Positions 22,574 through 36,100 are shown, counted from the first letter of the stretch. The stretch is DNA of 64,000 nucleotides from Enoplolaimus lenunculus (GCA_030248215.1 JASANG010002723.1:1-64000), one strand, 5' to 3'. Notes: generated from the sequence alone by a model not told the origin. A program made the numbers and translations.

Positions 22574-22840
22574 CATGGCTGGGTTGCAGAGACATCGCTT
22601 AAGTATGACTTAAGTCGATTACGGAATTAAGCATAGAATTTACGGTTTGTAAATTTTGATAAATTGGCAGCTCCTGGAGATGCGGACTGTCTCATTTTAA
22701 ATTTATCAGTAGTAGCTTAAAATCAGTGCAGATTTCAGCAAATATTGATTGTTTGAGAACAAGTCAAAACTACAAACCAAAATAATATATTGAGTTAAGT
22801 TGGAATTCGACTTAAGTCGTATTTCTAAAACCCAGTCAAT
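22574..22840. mobile_element. ACTTAAG foldback element
   Basis: The ends GGCTGGGTTGCAGA and TTTCTAAAACCCAGTC are inverted, followed inside by ACTTAAGTCG on both arms. A larger relative is at 23332-23708. Confidence 0.6.
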
Positions 22841-23331
22841 GTAAGGTAAAACGTAAAAACACGGCAAACAGAGTGAATAGTTAAAACAAACTCTTAGAAT
22901 ATTAAATTGGAGCAATACTGTTACATTTTATTAAATTCTTGTTGTATATATAACTGTATCTAATGGTATAAGTTTTTTCGATCAGCAAACGGTGGTGGTA
23001 GGTGGTGTCGCCCTTGTAAGCTTTCAGCGACGCCTAATCGACTAGTTATACAAAACTAAAACAATTTCTCGTCTTGTTACCTAGATATATCATTTTTTAA
23101 ACTATGCGTTAATGAAGTTAGTAACAGTGTCATTAGTGAGTTTGTAAAACGTTAAAATATGCTCAATAAAGTCTAACAAGTTTAAGGATGCGCTTAAATA
23201 TGCTAAACTGCAGTCATTAATTGCAAAATGAAAAAGAAATAGGTTAAGCCAGAAGCATAAAGCGAACTGTACATATTCGTGTCATTAATCTTTAGATCAG
23301 CTCGGTAAACGTAGAATTAAAGTTTAGACAT

Positions 23332-23708
23332 AATGGCTGGGTTTATAAAATATTAGTTAAGTTTTTACTTAAGCTATACTTAAGTATAATTACTTAATTC
23401 GCTGACTTAAGTAAATACTTAACTTTTCGAACGAAACAGGTAAACGCCAAATGTAAACCATTGTCATAACAAAAAGGTAATAGTTTTGATTTATATTAAA
23501 AAAGCACCACGAGTCTACGACTTCAGTTGGACCAAAGTTTGTATACTTGAACGATTAATTTGAACTCTATCAGATTTGGGCAGCGGTTTAAGTATTTACT
23601 TAACTTAAGTACGCTTTTAAATACGACAAAATGGCGAAAGTAATTACTTAGCACGTAAGTACTTAAGTACCAAGTGCTACTTAAGTAGGGTTTCAGAAAC
23701 CCAACCAA
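23332..23708. mobile_element. ACTTAAG foldback element
   Basis: ATGGCTGGGTTTATAAA at the left is inverted against TTTCAGAAACCCAACCA at the right. The interior is rich in ACTTAAGTA words in both orientations. Confidence 0.65.
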
Positions 23709-23709
23709 T

Positions 23710-26100
23710 ATTTATTTTATAAACAGATCATAAAATTGATTTTTTTTCCTTAAAAATACCCCGGCAAAATTAAAGATTCGTCAAATTTCATAAAGAATAA
23801 GACTTACTTACTAAACGTTCTAAAAGTATAAATTTTAGTAATAAATTGTCATCTCAACAAGCAATAAGCAAAAATAACACGGACAAACTTCATTTTCCGT
23901 GTTTGTTTCGTTTCACTGCAGCATTGTATATGTAAGATTATCTGCGCAATTTAAATGCAATACTGTGCTTACAGTGGTGCATATGCCACAACTACGGAGA
24001 TCATTAGGAAGGTGCCGCTGTCTTTCCTATTGTCATTCTCGCTCGTTCTTGCCAAAAATTGCTTCAAAAACGCAAGAAACTAATTTATTACCCTCCTCTG
24101 AAAATTATATTTTCAGGACCTTCGAGAAACTGTCCTTGGTTTGTGGCTTGAGTGGCGCCGATGTTTTTAGTCGCCATTAAGGTATAATAGTTGTATATAT
24201 AATGTAGTAGCTCACGGAAATTCAGGCAAAATTTTAATCTTTCATTTAAAAACACGAACTTTCACAGAATTTTTCTTCAAAAACGAACATTTGAGTCACG
24301 GTGTAGAAAGCACCATTCGTTTGTTTTAAAATAATTACAGATTTAGTCGGATGTGGTTTTGCTATTACTGAGTATTATTGTCAACACAAACTGATCCAAC
24401 GAATTGACAAGATTTAAAATTACTCATGACAAATAGTTTCCATTTTCCAAAATTCAGTAAGACTGTGTTGTTTAAATTTCAGTTTAGGCCGCATTTATTA
24501 AACATTGCCTGGCTTGTAAAACAAGTTTTCTCTACGACGAACAATTCACAGTTAAAAGATTAAACAAGCAACAAAATATACGAAAAGATTGATTTGCCTG
24601 TCAACCAGCATTATAGTAACCGCAATAATAAAATTTCAACGCTAGAAATGAAGTTATCTAAACAGTATAACAGCGTAATTTGTGCGTTAAAAGAAAACTA
24701 AATTCTGAGTATTTATATGTGTAACTGGAAGTTCAAAATACTGGAAACCGGAACTGGAACCGGAACCGGAGAGTAAAAATATAGCCGGATGGTGCAAACT
24801 AATACCGTGCGCCGAAAAAATTAATTTTCTAGCACAATTTCGCTGGAATGTTATTAGACAGCATAAGAAATTTTTCAACATTTGTCCATCTATAAACATC
24901 AAGCTTTGCACTGCGATTTTTAACAAACTTTGTAAAATGTTTAAATTTTGCAATCGGCATGCTTTTACTAATCAGTTCTACCGGAAAAAAAATTGGTAAA
25001 GGAATCAACTTTAACTTTTGAAACTCAAAACCAAACCTGGAGAACATCGGAATGTTCCTGTAAACAAAAACGCGATTTCGTTCCAAAACCAGATAGTGAA
25101 AAGTAACCTAATTTCCAACTGAAACCGGAATTTTGGCCCGCTTATTAAATTTTACAAAAGTTTAACAAGCCTGACTTTGATCTAGGACCGTATATTTAAA
25201 TGGCTGTAGCACCAATCACCAGTTTGCGATAAGTTATCAATCAAGCTTTAGCTCAAAAGAAATTTCTCATAAAGATCGCAAACAATCAATGATCGTTTCG
25301 ATGCTTCAAAAGTTACAAAACAAATTGTCCAAAAATGGTGATAGGTGCAACACACATTTGAGAATACGGCTCCTAAATTACACAAGCAAAACGCTATTAA
25401 AGATTGCAAAAAACAATAACGTGTAAATATAATTTTTTCCTCAAAATAATAGCAAGGATTTTGTTTTCGCACTTCCTTTCACAAGCGTTATTTTAAGTCT
25501 TTTACGAAAGTTTTTTTGTGAAATATTTTAATTGTTTTTAAAAAATGATGTGAAAATACGAAAAAAGTTTACAAGAATGTTTATTGTAAAAATATTGACG
25601 CAAAACTTCCTACCACAATTTTCGCTTTTTCTATCTCTTCTTCGTTTCCTGCAGCTATTCATGTGATTCATTAATTACTGTGGCAACAAATACATAAAGA
25701 GTTCGAACGGCAAATCGACAACACTTGATAGTTCATTTACACATCGAATTACTATTTTAGCTAAGTTCGCTTGCAATTTAGTTTCCTAATGTAAGCTAGC
25801 ATTTTCAAACCGCTTCACCACTTAATCACCAGCTATCGCCAATGTATAGAATTGGACGGTAACACTAGAATGAGCATATTCTTAAGCCTAAGCTTAAGCG
25901 CAAGAATGAGCTTATACCTAAGCCTAAGCAAAACATTAGTTTTAAGCTTAAGCCACTGAACGGTGATGTTTGAAATTCAGCACATTTACTGCATTCGATT
26001 TACAACTGTGCAAGTTTGTGACATATGCAAGTACAGCAGTTCGTCAGTTTGAAAACCTATTACTAACTGATGGTAGTTGCTATACACATTTGAGCATATG
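23710..26100. other. Gene-free stretch
   Basis: Holds a GGAACCGGAACCGG-type repeat (about 24715-25140) and a TTAGGC-family remnant (25865-25955). No exon with consistent splice signals was recognised. Confidence 0.4.
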
Positions 26101-26103
26101 AGC

Positions 26104-26328
26104 TTAAGTTTGACTGATTGTCTTCTCAATAATCGCTAAGTTCGTTACAAAACGCTTGCTGCTTGCAGTCATTTGCGTTAACTTTAGTCGTGTTTGAAGC
26201 GCTGAGTACAAAGCAGACCTGAGGCAATCACGAGCTGAGTCAGCTATAATGCTACTCTGCTCTAAATGGATAGTAATTAATTTCGCCACAAATGTACAAA
26301 TTTTATTTAAAAGAGTTACTGAAAACAC
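26104..26328 (-). CDS. Candidate 3'-terminal exon, unidentified helical protein
   Basis: A good acceptor (CAGCGTGTTTTCAG) precedes a frame open for about 74 codons to a stop at 26104. The peptide is helix-like and compositionally protein-like (HLEQSSIIADSARDCLRSAL, then KLTQMTASSKRF). There is no transmembrane segment and no recognised domain. It could be the last exon of a minus-strand gene, perhaps the one with the FN3 exon, but nothing links them. Confidence 0.3.
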   Translation of the reverse strand: MFSVTLLNKICTFVAKLITIHLEQSSIIADSARDCLRSALYSALQTRLKLTQMTASSKRFVTNLAIIEKTISQT

Positions 26329-27207
26329 GCTGTTGATGCTATGATTTTCAATATTGTACTCACAGTTAATATATTATTTGCAAATAAATTATAAAATTTT
26401 TAAGGGTCGGTAAAGTTCAATTAGACCGCCCTGTGGCGCTATGCATACTTCACTTGTAAAAGTATCCGGTGTACTTAATCGGACCCTAAAGTGAAATAAG
26501 GTATATGTTAGATTTTGAAGTGTTTGCCGTACTATGATTGGTTATGTCTGTTTTGAATAACTCACAGAAGTGCTTATAACACTGTTTTAACAGCAGCTGC
26601 CGAAAAAAGCCCCAAGTTATTGGACGCACTGCAAAAAATGGTGAATCAAATTGACTTTCTCCGAAACAACCTTTCCGGGACTAGAAGCAATTTCTCGAAT
26701 AACCGTACGGTGACATTCAAATTTCAACGAAGAAGGCTCAGTTGATGTTGAGTAAATGCAACAATTGTCAACCACCATTCTGCGTTCAACGCAGATTATA
26801 CTTTAAACTGCAGGCAACAGTTTAAAATCATTTTGGGGTTTGCGCAATTATCACTTGACAATGTGACCACGGCGTATATCTGTATTTTATTGTTCACTAG
26901 TTATTATTTTGAATAAAAATGATCGTTTATTAATATAATAAGCATCATACAGTTGACTTTAAATACAAAATGCAAAATTTGCCACACTACAATATGTTAA
27001 GTAGTTAAGGTATACATTATAATAAATACTATGTTAATTGTAAGCATAAAATATTTTTTTGCATGCAGCCATGCAGCACCGGAATAATTGACAGGAAATG
27101 CCTTATTTCCAGCGGATGCTCTCAAATCTTGCGAAGCAAAGTGTGGAAGACGTGTTGATCTTCCACCGTCCCTCGAAATGCTTTTCATCATTCTGGCATA
27201 TTGCTCA

Positions 27208-27345
27208 GACCCGTAGCAAGCTCAGGATGCTAAAGATATTTCAAGAGGACATACAAGGGTTTTCGATGATTTACAAACAAGGTTGAAAACTTTCTGGGGA
27301 AAGGGCCAAAATTCTTTTAGCGCAGACTGAGCCCCGCTGGACCTT
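27208..27345. mobile_element. GTAGCCAGCTCA-family element
   Basis: Starts CCGTAGCAAGCTCAGGATG and ends in a GAGCCCCGCTGG...AGCTATGG segment. Relatives are at 28676-28840, 39888-39985, 50630-50785, 52143-52320 and 55505-55690. The ends are imperfect inverted repeats (CCGTAGCCAG and CTGGCTACGG). Confidence 0.55.
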
Positions 27346-28171
27346 CTCTAGCTATGGACCAGTATTGCGAATTAAAACGAGCCTTTAAATGTTTTTTGCT
27401 TTGAACGATCTCAAATAGTTCCGGCGCGCCGAAAAAAACAGCAAAATAACTGTAATGGAACATCCACGTTATACTGCACGCGCTACTGCAAAAAAATGTC
27501 TGGGTCTGAGTAAGGCCCGACGCCATTTTAACACACTCTATTATGAGACCACTATAGAGTCCGGTATCCCTAACGAGGACGTAAAGACATATTGCACCAC
27601 TGCGTTCGTATAGCATCGCAAACATACATAACAACAACACAAGCACATATATACAGTTATATATTTTACTTTATATTTTACCTTCTGTCCCGACTCCCTT
27701 CGACCAGTGTCGGGACAATTACTAGTGTCTACGTACCGCACAAAATTGTACCTACATGCTAGTTGCAGTTTCGATTTGTACACAGATTCCTACCGTGTGG
27801 TTGGTCAAATTTTTTACATTAGCGCGCGCATTAATCAAAATAGTTTAATAAGAACAATTCAAACGTGCCAGCGCGAGCCTAGCAATTATTTTGAACCACG
27901 ACAAATTACGGTAAAATGCAAAACTTATTTTTAAAAGATACCGCAGTTTAGTTGCTTAAAAACAATTTTTAAAACTTAACGAAAATTGCACATAAAACAA
28001 ACCGAGTAACGACGTATATAATAGCACAAAGGCAATTTTTACCCCCCCTTGGCATTCACAAGCTTTATCGATAACTTGAAAATATCACAAATGTACCATA
28101 CGGCAGGTAAACTAAAACGTTGTATAAATATAAAATCATTTAAATACTGAATCAGCAATCATTATCACTTG

Positions 28172-28346
28172 CGGATCCATAGGAGGGCGTACGCGTTCCC
28201 GTCAGAAAATTTTTTGTCAAAAAAATAGTAAAGTTCGTACCTTACAATTTTCCTAACTCACAAAAATTGGCACATTACGTTTATAGCATAATCATAACAT
28301 TTGCCAGCTATCCCTCCAGTCAGAAATTTCTGGATCCGCCACTGAT
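28172..28346. mobile_element. GCGGATCCA-family MITE
   Basis: GCGGATCCATAGGAGGG at the left is inverted against TTTCTGGATCCGCCAC at the right; the internal word CCGTCAGAAA is shared. Relatives are at 41921-42098 and 57317-57575, with pieces near 44700 and 47090-47200. Confidence 0.65.
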
Positions 28347-29153
28347 CATCGTTGATATGTTTCATAGATGCGCATGCAAGGACTGCGTATTGCTAAAATT
28401 GCATTTTCAAGTGGATTTTGAGTTCAGATCATTATTCTAGCTTAAAATCCCGTGCTTAATAGCTTTATTTCCTAATGAACATTATTTTAACCTGCCATGT
28501 TAAGTGTTTTCCGAAGACTTTAACTTTCAGATGACAAACTCTCGAGCATAGCTTGTAATTTTGTAATACAACTCTTATCCCACGTACAATTCGATGTGAA
28601 AAACTACCGTAAAAATCAACGATGATTTGCCTATTAATTTTAACCCAAATTTGTTGGAAAATTAGTTTTGCAACACCTGGTTTATGGGTTCCGGTCCGTG
28701 GTCCCGTAGTCAGAGACGGTTCAGCCTTTTCTTTCAAAAAATTATCTGCTTGAACACTTTTAGTTTCGTTTGTAAGCCGTCCAAAATCCTTGTATACTCT
28801 TCCTGAATCGTTTAAGCCACCCAACCACGTTGAGCTGGCTGCGGTTGCGTCGTGAAGGTGTAATTTACAGGCTAAGTTTTAGTTTGCCACTGGAAACAAC
28901 AGAAATTGCAAAAGCAAACAAATATAAACGGTTCATTCGAAAGCTTCCTGAACATCCCTTGATATTCCTAAGGGTGGCGCGATACTTGTCGTGCGGCTCC
29001 TTTGTCAGCGTCTGTTGCCGCGTGTCACCGTTTGTCACCTTACGGTACCGTACATGAGTAATTAGCATACGATACCGCACGGTGACACACGGTGGCGTAT
29101 AGCGCCGCCCTAATAGGCTGAAACATTGATTCAACGCAAAAAATAAAATATCG

Positions 29154-29738
29154 TAATTTTTTAAAATTCTTAGCATCGGTCGGAATACCAATCAGATCGG
29201 TGCAGCCGGTTTTAAACGTAATTTTTAAAAATTCTTAGCATCGGTCGGACTACCAATCAGATCGGTGCAGCCGGTTTTAAACGTAATTTTTAAAAATTCT
29301 TAGCATCGGTCGGACTACCAATCAGATCGGTGCAGCCGGTTTTAAACGTAATTTTTAAAAATTCTTAGCATCGGTGGGCTTACCATTAATATCGGTGCAG
29401 CCGGTTTTAAACGTAATTTTTAAAAATTCTTAGCATCGGTCGGACTACCAATCAGATCGGTGCAGCCGGTTTTAAACGTAATTTTTAAAAATTCTTAGCA
29501 TCGGTCGGACTACCAATCAGATCGGTGCAGCCGGTTTTAAACGTAATTTTTAAAAATTCTTAGCATCGGTCGGACTACCAATCAGATCGGTGCAGCCGGT
29601 TTTAAACGTAATTTTTAAAAATTCTTAGCATCGGTCGGACTACCAATCAGATCGGTGCAGCCGGTTTTAAACGTAATTTTTAAAAATTCTTAGCATCGGT
29701 CGGACTACCAATCAGATCGGTGCAGCCGATTTTAAATT
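29154..29738. repeat. 65-bp tandem repeat, nine copies
   Basis: The unit contains TTCTTAGCATCGGTCGGACT and ATCGGTGCAGCCGGTTTTAA. Starts at 29171, 29236, 29301 and so on to 29691 are spaced exactly 65. Most copies are identical; the first and the fourth (about 29366) differ in the central part. Confidence 0.95.
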
Positions 29739-29917
29739 GGGTTCACAAAAGCGATATGTTGCAACTACTTTAACGACTAATAAAATGTCTACTTTAAGTT
29801 TACTTCAAAATAATCAAATACTGAATTTTAAAATAAAAAATACGGAAATCGTTTTGTTGTTGAATCGCTTTCTGGCTGAAATTAACTTTTTAAGACGTTC
29901 AACTTTTGAAATAGTTT

Positions 29918-30395
29918 TGTACAGTGGCACTTTATTGCGATGAAATTTTAAGGTTATTACGATCTCCCATCAAAATCTGATCAATTTTTGTGAAGTCAAG
30001 TTTAAAGTCAGGATGAGAGAATCAATGCGGATCAACACCAAGTTAATCAGGTTAGGAGGGGTCAATAAGGATCAAGATTCCACTTTTAATATTTCTGTAC
30101 AGTGAACTTTATTTCGTTGAACTTTTAACGTTATTTAATTTACAATCCCCCATCAAAATCTGATCAATTTTTGTGGAAGTCAAGTTAAAAGTCAGGATGT
30201 GGGGATCAATGCAGATCAACACCAAGTTAAACAGGTTAGGAGGGGGTCAATAAGGATCAGGATTCCACTTTTCAATATTTTTGTACAGTGGAACTTTATT
30301 TCGTTGAAATTTTAAGGTTATTTAATTTACAATCCCCCATCAAAATCTGATCAAAACAGGTTGGAAGGGGAAGGTCAATACGGATCAGGAAGCTT
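29918..30395. repeat. About 180-bp tandem repeat, 2.5 copies
   Basis: GTACAGTGGAACTTTATT recurs near 29920, 30098 and 30285, each followed by CCCATCAAAATCTGATCA. The last, truncated copy ends beside the stop codon of the claudin-like gene, so the array lies in its 3' flank or UTR. Confidence 0.88.
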
Positions 30396-30407
30396 TCGAT
30401 ACGCTAG

Positions 30408-33126
30408 TCAAATTTGTGCATTTGTCATAAAATCATCAGTGACCAATCGACGTTTAACAATACCAACTCCGGCCAGCGCCGTTGATCCGATGTTCAGGAT
30501 GAGGCCGAGCCAAATCAAAACCACAGGCCAGCCGCTCCAAGTATCCGTGAACATCGCAAGAACTCGCCTTTCCATTCGCTCGTCAGGAATTGTTCCATTC
30601 CTTGGGACTAAGTGTAGGCCGCGAGCTGTCATAAAATAGTTGTATTTGACGTATTGCTAAAATATATATATAGATCTAGATGTATATGTATATATATATT
30701 TAACAGGGTTTCAAAAGAACTAACTTTTGCCGGAACTGAAACAGGAACAGGAATTTCAAATAATTTTCATCATAAAATTGCGGTTGGACTTTTTAGAGTG
30801 GCAAAAGCAATCATTTCGAAATAACAATTTTCAAAGACACAGTTTGACATATTCAAACGATTAGTAATAATTTGCCACAAAACCGTTAAAATTCCGGTTC
30901 CTGCATCTTTGAATGCAAGAACATGAACACGAACTGGAATTGAATTTTTGCAGGAATTCCGGCCGGAACAGGAGTTCCGGTTGAACCGTGATATTTATAT
31001 AAGAAACAACATTTGGGCGAAAAAACAAGACGGCCAAATGTTGCATAGATATCGTGCCTCAAGCAGAAATGTAAGTAGGCAAAGATTTCGTAACCTTACC
31101 CACGCATCAAACGCGCAAAATTGCTTTACCCATTTATTCGCGACCCACCTTTACCAACACTTATCTGTTCTTTGGTGTTGACAAACACCTTGTCTCATTT
31201 TTCAGTGTATTGTCCCTTGGACTTCGTATAAATCAAAAAAGTGTGAATTTTAAAAAATTTTCATCAGTATTGTCAAAAGATATATACTGTTTATCTTTTA
31301 TTTTAAAATCTATACAAGTGAAATTTCAAAAATTACTCGAAAGCTACCCGGGGCTGTGATCTTCTTAGCGTCAGGAAGAAGCGCACTCATACACTTGGTC
31401 AGCTGGCGTTCTGAAGCATTTCGGGTGTCGTTGTTAGTTTGAATAATTCCGGCGGAAAGCTCCGGTGAATTCCGGGGCACTGGAAATGCATGAAAATATG
31501 GCAAAATAAGCGGAAACTGGGTAAAGGAATTTTGCTTCGGTATACCAGTGTGCAACGCGGGTATAAAAATCGGTACCCACATACCACTCTGGTTTCAAGA
31601 AGAACCTTAGAATCTCAGAAATTGAATTAATCAAAAATCCCAAAAAGACCGCTTAAAATTAAGTTAGGCTCTCAAACTTTTGGTTTACGGTGAAGGCTTA
31701 AACAAACATTTAGAGTTAAGTTTACATAAACCTTTTCCTACACCTAAGCCTAAAGCCTAAGCCTGCAAGAGGAAAGTGGAGTAAAACCGGTTAGACTTAC
31801 ATATGACAACGCATGCCAGCAAATAATTGCAATGAACATGCAAGCGCAACTTGCAGCCAACGCAACGCCGGCAACAATAGGCATTAATGTGTTTTTGTTG
31901 CTTGCAACAACAACAATAAAGCTAATAAGCGCAGCAAAGTTAAATATCAAACTAAAACAGTAGAATACAATTGCTGTAATGCGAGTGCCTGCAAACCAAC
32001 GTGGTGTCACTGGGAACGCTCGAGTGATTGATAGCGGATAAGTTGGATACGGCGGAAAGCAAACGTATAGTTTCGTATACTGAAATAGAAAAAAATCATT
32101 GGTTAATCGGCCAATGTCACATTTACGGAAGACATCATTGGTTAATCGGCTAATGTTACATTTTCGGAAGAAATCATTGGTTAATCGGCCACTGTTACAT
32201 TTACGGAAGAAAACATTGGTTAATCGATCAATGTTACATTTAGCGAAGAATTGATTGGTTAATCAGCTAATGTTACATTTGCGGAAGAAATCATTGGTTA
32301 ATCGGTCAATGTTAATACATTTACACAAAAAATCATTAAGGTTAATCGGCCAATGTTAGATTTACGGAAGAAATTGTTGGTTAATCGGTAAATGCTACAG
32401 TTTACAGAAGAAATCATTAAGGTTAATCGCCAATGTTAGATTTACGGAAGAAATTCTTGGTTAATCGGTCAATGCTACAGTTTACAGAAGAAATCATTAA
32501 GGTTAATCGCCAATGTTAGATTTACGGAAGAAATTCTTGGTTAATCGGTCAATGCTACAGTTTACAGAAGAAATCATTAAGGTTAATCGCCAATGTTAGA
32601 TTTACGGAAGAAATTCTTGGTTAATCGGTCAATGCTACAGTTTACAGAAGAAATCATTAAGGTTAATCGGCCAATGTTAGATTTACGGAAGAAATTGTGG
32701 GTTAATCGGCCAATGTTACAATTACGGAAGAAATCATTGGCTAATCGGCCAATGTTATTTACGGAAGAAATCATTGGTTGTTCGGATAATAAGATTGGGT
32801 TGAAAACCTGTTCAACGAATAAAACCGATTAAAACTAGCTACAGATCTGCGCTTACCGGTTGAAACCTGAGCACAGACGGCGCAATTACGCACTCTTTAA
32901 TCGGACTATAAGAGCGAGTATAAAATATATCAGGCAAACTGTCCGGACGCTCATCTGGACTAAAATACACCGTATCAAATAATTCAGTTTCATTCACTTG
33001 AACTTCAAGCCAAGCACTCGAACCCAACGCAATACAGTGAAATAAAAACGCAACCGCAGTCAAAAGTAAACAAATAATAAATCCAATACGAATCATAATT
33101 GCAGTGCAATTCAGGTATTTATGCAA
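30408..33126 (-). CDS. Four-helix claudin-superfamily-like membrane protein (4 exons)
   Basis: Exons are 33126-32857, 32079-31801, 31402-31348 and 30625-30408, and the phases (0, 0, 1) fit. The product is about 273 residues. The ATG at 33126 is followed by a first hydrophobic helix (residues 11-33), an extracellular loop with one N-glycosylation site and a Cys, helices two and three inside exon 2 (TAIVFYCFSLIFNFAALISF and LMPIVAGVALAASCACMFIA), and helix four in the last exon (WPVVLIWLGLILNIGSTALA). It ends in a short basic tail. Four helices with a long first loop is the claudin/PMP22/Clc-like plan, but the classical W-GLW-C-C motif is not clear. A junction or channel-accessory role is inference. 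Exon 3 has a weak donor (GTAGCT) and an unassisted acceptor, so it is the least certain. Confidence 0.7.
32092..32785. repeat. 39-40-bp tandem repeat with an 80-bp higher-order unit in intron 1 of the claudin-like gene
   Basis: The basic unit is like ATCATTGGTTAATCGGCCAA plus TGTTACATTTACGGAAGA. From 32411 to 32660 two diverged units form an 80-bp block (starts 32411, 32491, 32571, 32651) repeated without visible change. The intron lies between exons ending at 32857 and starting at 32079. Confidence 0.93.
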
Positions 33127-36100
33127 TACATTACTGTACGATTCAACAATTAAGTATATTACTAATAAATGCCAAATCTTAATGTTGCGAAAAAATATTA
33201 ACTGAAATTAATCTATTTGCTAAAATGGAAATTGCGGTAAGAATAGGTACGGACGCAGCTGGGACCGTTACAGAAGTGAGCCATGAGGGTCATGGCTCCT
33301 TCAATATTATTGGTATATTTAATAATGCTGAGACAAATAGGCATAAACGCAATACCATATTTGTCTTTTCTAAACACAAATCTATGGTTTTCCTTATCTA
33401 TCGAAAGCAAAAGTAAGCAGCTTGTATCGCAAGGCTTACTACAATTTCTAGCGCTGATTCAAAATGACTATATGATTAACTCAAGTTTATTTAGTCCTCT
33501 AGTCATTTATGCGCTACAATTAGGGATAATTGATGTTTATGGACTCTAGGGTTTAGGGACTCTGTATTATTCGGGTCACTGCAGTAATTAACACAGAATG
33601 AGTTCAATCAATTCAAAATACTGAATGCTGAAAGACTTAACCTAGATTCAATGAATCAATTCATTCTGAATTAAAGCCAATTCACTGGAATTTACAGCGC
33701 GTTTGTTTTTAATATCAGCTCAGGGATCAACCGTTTCGTTAATTTCATATTGAAATAGTTTTCAATTTATTGTTTTGTAATATCTAAGCAAAGACTTAAA
33801 CGATTACTACTATCTAAAATTACAAACTTAAATTATAGCTTTACAAACCTCTAATATTAGTTTTGGTACAACTTAAATGGCTGGACGGAGTAACTAAACT
33901 AGAATTTTAAGTTTTACTTAACCTAACATGTTTTTATGTTTAACACGAGTTTACGTAAACTTATTTTTAGTTTAAGTAACAAGTGCCACCCAGAAATTAT
34001 ATGTATCTAAGAGTCATTAAGTGTAGCTTAATCTGAAAATATGTCAGATTTTAAATGAGTCTAAGCGTAAACCCAACTATTTCTCTTGTTAATCTTGAAA
34101 GTTGGTTTAATACTGCTGGATTACCTTAAGCTAAGTCAAGTTAGTATAAGCTATTAGAGAGCAGACGCCAAACCGCCGACTCAGAGCAATACTATCGCTT
34201 GTATATAGAACACGTGAACGAACTAAAAATAGTTGATGAAATTTAGGAGATCATAGTTAAACACTCAACTATAGTGTACACTGCGCCTAATTCTGTGAAT
34301 TTTGCAATAACATTTCACGTTGTTGTGTTTGGAGTTCTCAATGCTGTTTCCTATCGAATGATTTAAATTTTCAAAGTGAAGCCCTCTCACGTGTTCGTTC
34401 GAAATTTCAATTTCCATTTTATGTTCCAGTTTAAATTTTGAAAATGAAATACACAAAACCAAAAAAATGGAGCACACACATAAGGGTCTGTGTTTTGAAA
34501 TGTGTGTAGCCCGTGTCATCAGTTGGCGATAGGCCCTATAAATATCATAGTGTAATGGTGAGTTTCGAAATTAGGACTATGTAAAGATCAAGGGCGGAAC
34601 GTTTTTCTGTGGGACTAGAATAGAGTAAGCTTAAGGTTTAGACTAATTTTTTGCCTGACTTAGGCGTAGGCTTAGGCTTAGGCTTAAGAATATGCTCTTT
34701 CTTACGCTAAGGCTTACGCTTACGCTTAGGCTTACGCTTTAGCAATACGCTTATAATACTGTTTCTCCCCTATTCTTTACAATGGCCCGAAATTTGAAAC
34801 TTTTTGTAAGTGTACTAAGCTACTGCGAGGAAGACCAGGTCTTCGTTTGGGTTCTATTGTTTGCCGACCTTCCCATCGGCAACAAGTGTAAATCACAGTT
34901 GAAAATATAGCTTAATGAAAAGAAACATTTTAAAACATTCTTAATCGAAGATTCAAATATCTCAGGCCTCGGTATATTTCTGGGTATTGTATTCCAAAAC
35001 AGTTATGGCATCTATTACCAACCAGCAATAATTTTCAATCAAGTGTATGAGCAACCACGTTTGTGAGTACTAGTTTGCATTGTGCTGTAGCACTAAGCAC
35101 GCTCTGCAATCAAAATTATTTAGCGAAGTGAGGCTATGAGCAAAGCTCACAGATTCGCGAAGTCTTTTATGTTCTGCGCTTGAGGACCGGAATGTGAACG
35201 TCTGTCAGCCAGTCTGTTTATTTGTATATCACTCCATTTAACAAGAATCACAGGAATCGTTGAACCGACTTTGTTTATATTTTTTGTTTGAATGCTTATA
35301 TTTTGGGGTTGTTGACTTCGAATTGGTGTTTTTAATTCTATGTCATTTATTAGCTACAGGCTAATTAGCATAATTGGTTAAGCCTAAATTAGGACATTAA
35401 AATTACCAGCGATCTGATTACATTACTAAATGGTTTTTATGCGTGTGGAATCAGGATGAATTGTTACCTAAATCTAGAAACTAAATGAATAGAATAGTAG
35501 ATACTAACTTATTAGAATAATAGCTGTGCCAAATATTTTCAGTTGAGTTTGGCAATTTTCATTTTTATAAGCATCTGTGGTCTTGGTGCAAACTTAGCTC
35601 AACACTTGTAATCACACTACGACTGGTTTATGATATAAATTCCAGTTTACTGTGAAAAGAGTTATCATTAACACTAGCGGATTCAGAGCGCGAAGTAGGG
35701 GACACACTTCTTTCCCATTTTAAGATTTTAGCGATAAATTGTAAAAGTCTCTCCTACCTTCCTCCTTGCGGTTTAACTTTTTCGATAACGGCAACCATGA
35801 TGAAAAACAAAAGCAATAATTTTCGTTAAAGTGGCAAAATTTCAAAAATAACAAAGGAACCAACCCTTAAAGTGTGTGGGCCCATCCTTGAAATGAACTA
35901 AATTTCGCTCAAAACCCGGGATTTCTTGGACGAAAAACGTTGATACAAACAACTGAATAGTGTAATGCGTTGATGCTGCATTGTAAATTCCATTTTGTTG
36001 ATTAGTTCACACAGCGTAAGAATTAGTTATTCATGGTTATTTCTGAGCTAAATAACAATAAATATATACTAACTCTGAGCTGATTTAATTCAGAGTTGGT

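Noticed and set aside
24091-24177. Minus frame starting MATKNIGATQ with a good start context
   Set aside because: Only 29 codons, with no convincing donor or continuation.
28465-28824. 119-codon minus frame with a donor at its end
   Set aside because: The first half is a GTAGCCAGCTCA-family repeat and the remainder has no recognisable domain.
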